Assembly: GCA_023416055.1 (NCBI GenBank)
Contig: JAEZIH010000218.1
Coordinates: 1-11,047, forward strand
Direction: 5' to 3'
DNA length: 11,047 nt
Source of the DNA: Pseudomonadota bacterium
Lineage (GTDB): Bacteria > Pseudomonadota > Alphaproteobacteria > Caulobacterales > Caulobacteraceae
A program made the translations under genes and the position numbers. The notes under the pieces were generated by a model. It searched no databases. It was not told where the DNA came from and was given only the letters and a program-made list of their open reading frames with translations. Below, piece after piece: positions 1 through 5,069 of the stretch (position 1 is the first letter of the stretch; each line of letters opens with the position of its first letter).

Positions 1-284
1 AACCGGAACCGGCCGCCGCCCCCGCCCCGGCGCACCGGCCGGCCGCGAAGAAATCCGGGCCGTCGCCGTCGACGCTTCGGCACGCGGTGAAGAAGGCGGA
101 AGAGCGGATGGCCGCCCTGACCGCCGAACTGGCCCGCATCGACGACGACCTCGCCAACGCGGCCGTCAGCAACCCCAAGGCGCTGGAAGGCCTCACCCGG
201 GCGCGCGCCAGGACTCAATCCGACCTCGAAGCTGCCGAAGCAGCGTGGATCGCCGCCGAGGAGGCCCTGGCCGAGGTGGCGTGA
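1..284 (+). CDS. Probable ABC-F family ATPase, C-terminal tail (5' end outside window)
   Basis: The reading frame is open from the left edge (first full codon at base 3) to a TGA at 282-284, about 93 residues. It begins with a Pro/Ala/Lys-rich linker and continues with a heptad-like, highly charged Ala/Glu/Arg helix pair ending in AEEALAEVA. A basic or Pro-rich linker followed by a C-terminal coiled coil is typical of the Uup-like branch of ABC-F ATPases, cytosolic ribosome-associated proteins with two ATP-binding cassettes. Neither cassette lies in the window, so the family call is inferred from the tail alone. A GTG at 87 would give a 65-residue protein, but the frame continues upstream without a stop, so a truncated C-terminus is more likely. 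It ends 49 bases before holC on the same strand. Any other protein with a C-terminal coiled coil remains possible. Confidence 0.6.
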   Translation, partial: PEPAAAPAPAHRPAAKKSGPSPSTLRHAVKKAEERMAALTAELARIDDDLANAAVSNPKALEGLTRARARTQSDLEAAEAAWIAAEEALAEVA

Positions 285-333
285 CGGGTCGGGGCTTGCA
301 GCCGTGCCGGTCGGACCGCATGAAAGGTCGGAA

Positions 334-798
334 ATGAGTTCTGCTCCCCCCCCCGAAATCTGGTTCTATCACCTTGAGCGGTCGACGCTCGACCAGGTGC
401 TGCCGGGTTTGCTGGAGAAGACCCGCGAACGCGGCTGGCGGGCGCTGGTCCGCGTCGCCGATCAGGGTCTGCTGGACGACATCGACGAGCGGCTGTGGAC
501 CTATCGGGACGACAGCTTCCTCGCCCACGGCCGGGCCGCCGACCCCGAGGCGGCGCGCCAGCCCATCCTGCTGACCACCGACCCTGAGAACCCTAACGGC
601 GCTCAGGCGCTGTTCATCCTGGACCAGTCAGAGCTTGGCGATACGAAAGGTTTCGAGCGATGCTTCATCATCTTCGACGGGCGCGACGAGGCGGCGGTGG
701 CCGCGGCCCGCGTGCGCTGGAAGACGCTGAAGGACGCCGGCGCCGACCTCGCCTACTGGAAGCAGTCGGCCGAGGGACGCTGGGAAAAGGCGGCCTGA
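334..798 (+). CDS. holC: DNA polymerase III chi subunit
   Basis: HolC is the chi subunit of the clamp-loader complex; it pairs with psi (HolD) in gammaproteobacteria and contacts single-stranded DNA-binding protein at the replication fork. The 154-residue product has the expected family length. It opens with EIWFYHLE (residues 8-15) and carries the family hallmark LWTYRDDSFLAHG (residues 54-66), then QPILLT, FIIFDGRD and a C-terminal helix ending YWKQSAEGRWEKAA. The ATG at 334 is chosen because AAAGG (323-327) sits 6 bases upstream and the Met is followed directly by the conserved first strand. A GTG at 304 would add ten residues that look non-conserved. The 3' end overlaps the most plausible start of the next gene by 19 bases. 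Unlike E. coli, where holC follows pepA in the same direction, here the two genes converge and are separated by about 1.5 kb. Confidence 0.92.
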   Translation: MSSAPPPEIWFYHLERSTLDQVLPGLLEKTRERGWRALVRVADQGLLDDIDERLWTYRDDSFLAHGRAADPEAARQPILLTTDPENPNGAQALFILDQSELGDTKGFERCFIIFDGRDEAAVAAARVRWKTLKDAGADLAYWKQSAEGRWEKAA

Positions 799-1109
799 TC
801 GCTCTCGCCGCCCTCGCCGGCTGCGGAACCCCGGCCGCCGAGCCTCCTGCCGCCGTTGCGGTGGAGAAGGCGCAGATGTCACGGCCGGTGGGTGAACCCC
901 AGGTCAGCCCGACCGTCGACCTCTGCCGCGCCGGCGAAATGCAGTGGCTGGTCGGGAAACCGAAGAGCGAAATCCCCGTTCCCGTTGACGTGGTCAATCG
1001 CCGCGTCACCTGCACCACCTGCCCGGTCACCGAGGACTACGTGCCTCAACGGCTGAACATTTTCTTCAACGACGAGACGGGCGTCGTCGAACAGGTCCGT
1101 TGCGGCTGA
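780..1109 (+). CDS. I78-family peptidase-inhibitor-like lipoprotein, copy 1 (start codon uncertain)
   Basis: The C-terminal half (roughly residues 49-109) matches the peptidase inhibitor I78 family, small domains related to a fungal elastase inhibitor. It runs from a Cys near DLC through WLVGKP, RVTCTTCPVT and RLNIFF to a terminal RCG. A lipobox LAGC (Cys15) follows a short hydrophobic stretch, implying a lipoprotein; Gly at +2 suggests outer-membrane sorting. There is no ATG, GTG or TTG near the signal peptide. The in-frame CTG at 780 gives MGKGG followed by the hydrophobic stretch and 109 residues, with GAGGG at 772-776, but the spacing is only 3 bases and the start overlaps holC by 19 bases. 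The only conventional in-frame starts are ATG 660, which adds 40 basic residues in holC shadow sequence, and ATG 876, which loses the signal. Mature Cys49, 78, 81 and 108 match the other two copies. The target protease is unknown. Confidence 0.75.
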   Translation: MGKGGLIALAALAGCGTPAAEPPAAVAVEKAQMSRPVGEPQVSPTVDLCRAGEMQWLVGKPKSEIPVPVDVVNRRVTCTTCPVTEDYVPQRLNIFFNDETGVVEQVRCG

Positions 1110-1125
1110 AACAGGAGACCTCCGC

Positions 1126-1419
1126 ATGAAGACGACTCTTCCCGGCCTCGCCGTCCTCGCCCTTCTGACCGCCGCCTGCGCGCCCGTCGAGAACGGCGAC
1201 GCCTCCATGCCGCCGACCGACGGCCCCGGCCAGTGCAAGGCCGACCAATACCAGCGCTACGTCGGCCGCAACCGGTCCGAACTCCCGGCCGCCCCTGCGG
1301 GCGAGACCTGGCGGGTCACCTGCACCACCTGCCCGGTGACGATGGATTTCAACCCGAGCCGGCTGAACATCTTCTTCGACGAGTCGACGGGCGTGATCCG
1401 CGAGGTTCGCTGCGGATGA
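1126..1419 (+). CDS. I78-family peptidase-inhibitor-like lipoprotein, copy 2
   Basis: This 97-residue protein has a clear lipoprotein signal: MKTTLPG, a hydrophobic core and lipobox TAAC with lipidated Cys18. Ala at +2 favours the outer membrane. After a Pro/Gly-rich spacer the I78 domain runs from Cys37 to the C-terminal RCG, with YVGRNRSELP (45-54), RVTCTTCPVTMDF (63-75) and RLNIFF (79-84). The cysteines are 37, 66, 69 and 96; the first and last are plausibly the disulfide usual for this fold, while the CxxC is extra. By hand comparison 25 of the last 35 residues equal copy 1. The ATG at 1126 has AGGAG at 1113-1117, 8 bases upstream, so the start is firm. It begins 16 bases after copy 1 and its TGA overlaps the ATG of copy 3, so the three are probably one transcript. 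Periplasmic or surface protease inhibition is the family role; the actual target is unknown. Confidence 0.9.
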   Translation: MKTTLPGLAVLALLTAACAPVENGDASMPPTDGPGQCKADQYQRYVGRNRSELPAAPAGETWRVTCTTCPVTMDFNPSRLNIFFDESTGVIREVRCG

Positions 1420-1697
1420 AGGCCCTGATCCTCATCGCCGTGACCACGACCACGCTGGCGGCCTGCGCGCCCGTCACCGACAGCCCGGTCGGCCCGCCGG
1501 ACGAGCCGCAACGCTGCGACGCAGCCGCCAATCAGTCCCTGGTCGGCACGCATGTCGGGGCCGTCAGCTTCCCGGCGGACGCCAACGTTCGCATCGTGTG
1601 CACCACCTGCCCGACGACGAAGGACTACCGGCCTGACCGGCTCAACATCCGGTTCGACCAGTCGAGCGGCATCATCCGGTCGGTCGACTGCGGCTGA
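1416..1697 (+). CDS. I78-family peptidase-inhibitor-like lipoprotein, copy 3
   Basis: This 93-residue protein begins at ATG 1416, which overlaps the TGA of copy 2 (ATGA). That points to translational coupling, and the only recognisable Shine-Dalgarno, GAGG at 1402-1405, lies in the end of copy 2. The signal peptide starts MKALILIAV and ends in lipobox LAAC with Cys17; Ala at +2 favours the outer membrane. The I78 domain has Cys34, SLVGTHVG (41-48), a CTTCP pair (Cys62 and Cys65), KDYRPDRLNI (69-78) and a terminal DCG (Cys92). It is the most diverged copy: 22 of the last 35 residues match copy 2 by hand count. Its lipobox region ACAPV is identical to copy 2, which supports descent of these two by duplication. 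A longer frame from ATG 1233 lies inside copy 2 and would lose the signal at the N-terminus, so it is not used. Confidence 0.88.
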   Translation: MKALILIAVTTTTLAACAPVTDSPVGPPDEPQRCDAAANQSLVGTHVGAVSFPADANVRIVCTTCPTTKDYRPDRLNIRFDQSSGIIRSVDCG

Positions 1698-1771
1698 CGG
1701 CGGCGGGCGAGTCCCGGTCCGCACTCGTCAGATTTCGTCGCTCGCCGAACATCACTTGTTGTGTCAGTCTG

Positions 1772-1792
1772 CCCCCGAACACCGGTCGGGGG
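1772..1792 (+). promoter_or_regulatory. Hairpin that pairs the ribosome binding site of the 1801 gene
   Basis: CCCCCGA (1772-1778) and TCGGGGG (1786-1792) form a perfect 7-bp stem with a 7-base loop. The right arm runs into the Shine-Dalgarno GGGGGAG (1788-1794), 6 bases before the ATG at 1801. If it forms in mRNA it would hide most of the ribosome binding site. No T-run follows, so an intrinsic terminator for the I78 operon is less likely, though not excluded. A GAATC (GANTC, the target of the CcrM methylase found in Caulobacterales) lies just downstream at 1794-1798. Confidence 0.45.
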
Positions 1793-1800
1793 AGAATCCA

Positions 1801-2286
1801 ATGGGTCGTTCAATGTCCATCGTCGCCCTGGCCGGGCTCGCCGCCGTGCTCGCCGCCGGCGCCGCCCACAGCCAGGAACGGCCGAACTATTCCGCCTCGC
1901 CCACCTATGGGACGGTGAACCTTTCAGCCGGCTTCACCTCGGATCCGTGGGTCGTCCCGGTCACCTCGGGGGGCAGTCTCCCCGCGTCCAACATTTCCTC
2001 CTCGTGCAGCGGCTATATCGCCCGGGCGCCGGACGTTCGGCTCCGCTACCAGGCGGGCGACTATCCGCTGATCCTGTCCGTCGCCGCGGACTCGGACACC
2101 ACCCTGGTGGTCAACGGTCCGGATGGAAACTGGTACTGCGATGACGACGGCGGGGTTAACGGGCTCAATCCCGCGCTGCGCTTCGGCTCGCCCCGATCCG
2201 GCCAGTATGACATCTGGATTGGCAGCTACCGGAGCGGCACGAACCTGCCTGCCCGGCTGCACATCTCCGAGGTCTCGAGCCAATAG
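1801..2286 (+). CDS. Small secreted beta-rich protein of unknown function
   Basis: The 161-residue product has a Sec signal peptide (about residues 1-24, hydrophobic core and cleavage after AHS), so it is periplasmic or secreted. The mature part is rich in Ser, Gly, Asp and aromatic residues and reads as alternating beta strands: YGTVNLSAGF (36-45), VRLRYQAGDYPL (79-90), DTTLVVNGPDGNWYC (99-113), DDDGG, LNPALRF (122-128) and SGQYDIWIGSY (133-143). The last motif and the overall pattern resemble pre-peptidase C-terminal beta-sandwich domains and short alphaproteobacterial secreted proteins seen without an attached protease. Cys69 and Cys113 are the only cysteines after the signal and could form a disulfide; WYCDDDGG could bind calcium. 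No catalytic motif is visible. ATG 1801 is chosen for its strong Shine-Dalgarno; a second ATG at 1813 would still leave a signal. It follows the I78 genes after 103 bases and converges on pepA. Confidence 0.82.
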   Translation: MGRSMSIVALAGLAAVLAAGAAHSQERPNYSASPTYGTVNLSAGFTSDPWVVPVTSGGSLPASNISSSCSGYIARAPDVRLRYQAGDYPLILSVAADSDTTLVVNGPDGNWYCDDDGGVNGLNPALRFGSPRSGQYDIWIGSYRSGTNLPARLHISEVSSQ

Positions 2287-2295
2287 GCCAAAGGA

Positions 2296-2320
2296 ACGCC
2301 CGGCGGGTTCCGCCGGGCGT
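2296..2320. terminator. Bidirectional GC-rich hairpin between convergent genes
   Basis: A perfect 11-bp stem (2296-2306 pairing with 2310-2320) closes a GTT loop. It lies 9 bases after the stop of the 1801 gene and 8 bases beyond the pepA stop, which is the expected place for a shared terminator. T-runs are weak on both sides: CTTCG on the plus side and TTCCTTT on the minus side, so it fits pepA slightly better. Confidence 0.75.
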
Positions 2321-2328
2321 CGCCTTCG

Positions 2329-3804
2329 TCAGCCTTCGTAGGAGTCGGCCACCATCCGGTCGAGGGTGCGCACGCCCCAGCCCACAGCGCCGTCGGGCAC
2401 GGTCGGATTGCGGCTGTCCTTCACCCACGCCGTCGGGGCGATGTCGATGTGCGCCCACGGCACGCCGTTGGTGAAGCGCTGGAGGAACAGGGCGGCGGTG
2501 ATCGAGCCGCCGGCGCGGCCGTTGCCGGTGTTCTTCACGTCGGCGATCGGGCTGTCGATGTGCCGCTCGTAAGCGGCCGGGATCGGCATGCGCCACACGT
2601 TCTCGCCGACCTTGGGCGCCGCCCTGGCGATGGCGTCCGCCACTTCGTCGCTGTTCGAGAACACGCCGGCGTACTCAAGGCCCAGCGAGATGATCATCGC
2701 CCCGGTCAGGGTGGCGAGATCGATCATGAATTTCGGCTTGAAGCGCTCCTGGGTGTACCAGAGGCAGTCGGCCAGCACGAGGCGGCCCTCGGCGTCGGTG
2801 TTCAGCACTTCGACCGACTGGCCCGACAGGGACATGACGATGTCGCCCGGACGCTGGGCCTTGCCGTCAGGCATGTTTTCGACGAGACCGATGACGCCGA
2901 CGGCGTTCACCTTGGCCTTGCGGCCCGCCAGCGCGTGCATCAGGCCGGCGACGGCGGCCGAGCCGCCCATGTCCCACTTCATCTCCTCCATGCCGTCGGC
3001 CGGCTTGATCGAGATGCCGCCGGTGTCGAAGCAGACGCCCTTGCCGACGAAGGCGATCGGCTGGTCGCCCGGCTGGCCGCCGTTCCACTTCATGATCGCG
3101 ACCTGGCTTTCGCGCTCGCTGCCCTGGCCGACGGCCAGAAGGGTGCGGAAGCCCAGCTTTTCCAGTTCGGCCTCGCCGAGGATCTCGACCTCGAGGCCCA
3201 GCTTCTCGAGCTCCTTGACCCGGCGCGCGTACTCGGCGGGGTACAGAACGTTGGCGGGCTCGCTGACGAGGTCGCGGGCGAACTCGACGGCCTCGGCCAC
3301 GGCGGCGAAGGACTCATAGGCCTTGCGCGCGGCCTCGACGTCGGCGGCGACCACCTGGATGGTCTCGATCGAGGGGGTCTTCTCCGGCTTCAGCGTGGTC
3401 CGGTACTTGAGGAAGCGGTAGCTGGCCAAGCGCGCCGCGAAGGCGGCGCGGGCGGCCTGTTCGTTGGACAGCGAGGCGGCGTCGATCGTGAGGGTCTTCG
3501 CGCCCGACAGCTTGACGGCGTGATAGGCGGCGCCCGCGGCGCTTTCCAGCGCCAGGTCGTCGAAGCTGGCGGCGTCTCCCCCTCCGGTCAGGACGATGAC
3601 GCCGACATCGGTCCCGGCGGGTGCGGGGACGACCAGCGTGCTGTTGCCGGCCCCGGTGAAGCGGCTTGCGTTCATGGCCCGGGTCAGGGCGCCCGAAGCG
3701 GCGGCGTCGAGGTCGGCGCCCATGCCGTGGAAGACGCGGCCCTCGTGAACCAGGACGGCCAGCACCTCGGCCTTGTCTGCGGCGGCGACGAACTCGATCT
3801 TCAT
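2329..3804 (-). CDS. pepA: Leucyl aminopeptidase (M17 family)
   Basis: PepA removes N-terminal residues, preferably Leu, from peptides in the cytosol using two metal ions; in E. coli it also acts as a DNA-binding protein in XerCD recombination and carAB control. The 491-residue product has the normal length. The N-terminal domain (about 1-165) is variable and the C-terminal catalytic domain carries the full M17 set: K255 in GKG, D260 in CFDTGG, K267 in SIKP, D278 in KWDMGG, and D337, E339 and R341 in the signature NTDAEGRL (335-342). All metal ligands and catalytic Lys/Arg residues are therefore present, so the enzyme should be active. The ATG at 3802-3804 has GGAG (3811-3814 on the plus strand) 6 bases upstream. 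It diverges from lptF, the arrangement also found in E. coli. A 496-codon open frame on the opposite strand is a high-GC shadow. Confidence 0.96.
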   Translation of the reverse strand: MKIEFVAAADKAEVLAVLVHEGRVFHGMGADLDAAASGALTRAMNASRFTGAGNSTLVVPAPAGTDVGVIVLTGGGDAASFDDLALESAAGAAYHAVKLSGAKTLTIDAASLSNEQAARAAFAARLASYRFLKYRTTLKPEKTPSIETIQVVAADVEAARKAYESFAAVAEAVEFARDLVSEPANVLYPAEYARRVKELEKLGLEVEILGEAELEKLGFRTLLAVGQGSERESQVAIMKWNGGQPGDQPIAFVGKGVCFDTGGISIKPADGMEEMKWDMGGSAAVAGLMHALAGRKAKVNAVGVIGLVENMPDGKAQRPGDIVMSLSGQSVEVLNTDAEGRLVLADCLWYTQERFKPKFMIDLATLTGAMIISLGLEYAGVFSNSDEVADAIARAAPKVGENVWRMPIPAAYERHIDSPIADVKNTGNGRAGGSITAALFLQRFTNGVPWAHIDIAPTAWVKDSRNPTVPDGAVGWGVRTLDRMVADSYEG

Positions 3805-3840
3805 GGACTACTCCAGCCGGGTATCCGGGGCCCGGTCTCG

Positions 3841-3869
3841 CTTACAGAGGTCGCGCGGGCGCCTGTCGC
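3841..3869 (-). promoter_or_regulatory. Candidate pepA promoter
   Basis: Read on the minus strand, GCGACA (3864-3869) and TGTAAG (3841-3846) stand 17 bases apart, each matching 4 of 6 bases of the -35 TTGACA and -10 TATAAT consensus. The start of transcription would fall near 3834, about 30 bases before the pepA ATG, leaving room for its GGAG. This is based on motif and spacing only, in very GC-rich DNA. Confidence 0.35.
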
Positions 3870-3892
3870 CTGCGCGCGGGGATGTGTATTAG
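3863..3892 (+). promoter_or_regulatory. Candidate promoter of the lptF-lptG-lptD-surA-pdxA operon
   Basis: CTGTCG (3863-3868) resembles the Caulobacter-type -35 TTGACG at 4 of 6 positions and lies 18 bases before TATTAG (3887-3892), the only AT-rich patch in the 131-base gap. Transcription would start near 3899, about 37 bases before the lptF ATG. Its -35 overlaps that of the candidate pepA promoter on the opposite strand, within an imperfect inverted repeat (3852-3861 with 3867-3878). Confidence 0.35.
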
Positions 3893-3935
3893 AGGCGTTC
3901 CGGCCGCCGCCTGCAACGGGCGATTTCCTCCGTTT

Positions 3936-5069
3936 ATGACACTGATTCAAGGCTATCTTTTTCGCCAGATCGCGCGCCCCGTCGTCGGCGCGTGCGCCGC
4001 GCTGGCCGGAATTGGCATTCTGAGCCAGAGCCTCGATCAACTTGAAGTTATCGTCGAGCGCGGACAGAGCGTCTGGGTCATGATCAAGCTGACCCTGCTG
4101 GCCGTTCCTCAACTTCTGGCGGTAATCATTCCGATCGGACTGTTCGTCGGGGCTCTTGTGGCCCTGACGCGGCTGCAGCGCGAGCAGGAGCTGACCGCGG
4201 TCTTCGCCTCGGGCGTGACGCGCTGGTCGGCGATTCGTCCGGCGGTGCGGATCGCCGCGATCGCCGCCGTCCTCACCCTGCTGATCACCACCCTGGTCCA
4301 GCCGTGGGCGCAGCGACAGGCCCGGGCTGAGGCCTTTGCGGTGCGCACCGACCTCGCCGCCCTGCTGGTCGAGGAGGGCCGCTTCGTCCAGGGACCCGAG
4401 GGCCTCACGGTCTACGTCCAGCAGATCGAGCAGAACGGCCTGCTGAAGAACATCTTCATCTACCAGGCCGAGGGTGACCGGGTGACCACCTGGGACGCGG
4501 CCGAGGCCCGTTTCTCGCGCATTGACGGCGAGCCGATCCTCACCCTGATCGACGGATCGTGGCAGCGCTATTCCAGCCGGGGCGTGCTCGAGCACCTGTC
4601 CTTCGGTCGCCAGGACGTGCCCCTGGGCCAGTATTCCGAGGTCACGGACACCGTCCGCTACAAGCCGTCCGACCTGTACCTGCCCCAGTTGCTCAATCCG
4701 TCCCCGCAGGATCTGCAGCGCGTCGGGTCGGCGGGCGAACTGCGCGCCGAGGCCCATTCGCGGTTGTCCGCCCCGCTGTACGCCCTGCTCGCCATGGCCA
4801 TGGCGCTCTCGGCCATCCTGGGCGGCCAGTTCAGCCGCACCGGCTACAGCCTGCGCATCGCCAAGGTCGCGGGCGCCTTTCTGATCATCCGCATCGTCGG
4901 CTACGGCGTCGTCGCCGCCAGCGCCTGGAACGGCTGGCTGAACGTGTTCCAGTACCTCCTGCCCCTCGCCGGGGCGGCCATCGCCCTGCGCCTGCTCTTC
5001 CGCGCCCTCAAGCCCCGGCGGCGGAGGTCGTGGTTCGCGCCGCGTCGGCTGAAGGAGAGGGCCGCATGA
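3936..5069 (+). CDS. lptF: LPS export ABC transporter permease LptF
   Basis: LptF pairs with LptG and the ATPase LptB to pull lipopolysaccharide out of the inner membrane and pass it to LptC and the periplasmic bridge. The 377-residue product has the family layout: three N-terminal membrane segments (about 14-32, 52-78, 103-122), a periplasmic beta-jellyroll of about 150 residues (125-270), and three C-terminal membrane segments (about 276-296, 309-329, 336-356). The cytoplasmic loop LQREQELTAVFASG (80-93) corresponds to the coupling region that contacts LptB, and AEAHSRLSAPLY (271-282) opens the second membrane half. The basic tail KPRRRR is cytosolic. ATG 3936 is chosen because MTLIQGYLFRQ fits the family N-terminus. 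No Shine-Dalgarno precedes it; an upstream in-frame ATG at 3882 would add 18 unlikely residues. Its TGA overlaps the lptG ATG. Confidence 0.95.
   Translation: MTLIQGYLFRQIARPVVGACAALAGIGILSQSLDQLEVIVERGQSVWVMIKLTLLAVPQLLAVIIPIGLFVGALVALTRLQREQELTAVFASGVTRWSAIRPAVRIAAIAAVLTLLITTLVQPWAQRQARAEAFAVRTDLAALLVEEGRFVQGPEGLTVYVQQIEQNGLLKNIFIYQAEGDRVTTWDAAEARFSRIDGEPILTLIDGSWQRYSSRGVLEHLSFGRQDVPLGQYSEVTDTVRYKPSDLYLPQLLNPSPQDLQRVGSAGELRAEAHSRLSAPLYALLAMAMALSAILGGQFSRTGYSLRIAKVAGAFLIIRIVGYGVVAASAWNGWLNVFQYLLPLAGAAIALRLLFRALKPRRRRSWFAPRRLKERAA

Larger units (their letters stand above)
924..1697 (+). repeat. Tandem array of three diverged I78 domain units
   Basis: Three head-to-tail units each encode Cys, VG, CTTCP, RLNI and a terminal Cys-Gly. 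The CTTCP segment is also conserved in DNA: 1005-1027 and 1315-1337 are identical over 23 bases exactly 310 bases apart, and 15 of those bases recur at 1599-1613 in unit 3. Flanking sequence is diverged, so the duplications are old and amino-acid constraint on this loop explains part of the identity. Confidence 0.8.

Noticed and set aside
775..798. Programmed -1 frameshift joining HolC to the first I78 lipoprotein (GGGAAAAGG near the holC end)
   Set aside because: In the holC frame the codons are GAA AAG, which do not form a proper X XXY YYZ slippery heptamer, and a fusion of a cytosolic replication subunit to an internal lipoprotein signal makes no topological sense.
660..1109. Long version of the first I78 protein starting at ATG 660
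   Set aside because: The extra 40 residues are an Arg/Gly-rich shadow of holC and would place the lipoprotein signal in mid-protein, so they are unlikely to be translated.
1233..1697. Long version of I78 copy 3 starting at ATG 1233
   Set aside because: It runs through copy 2 in another frame and buries the clear signal peptide that begins at ATG 1416.
2449..3939. A 496-codon open frame on the plus strand, antisense to pepA
   Set aside because: It has no recognisable domain, is rich in Gly/Ala/Arg/Asp/Leu as expected for the reverse frame of high-GC coding DNA, and lies opposite a complete M17 aminopeptidase with all active-site residues.
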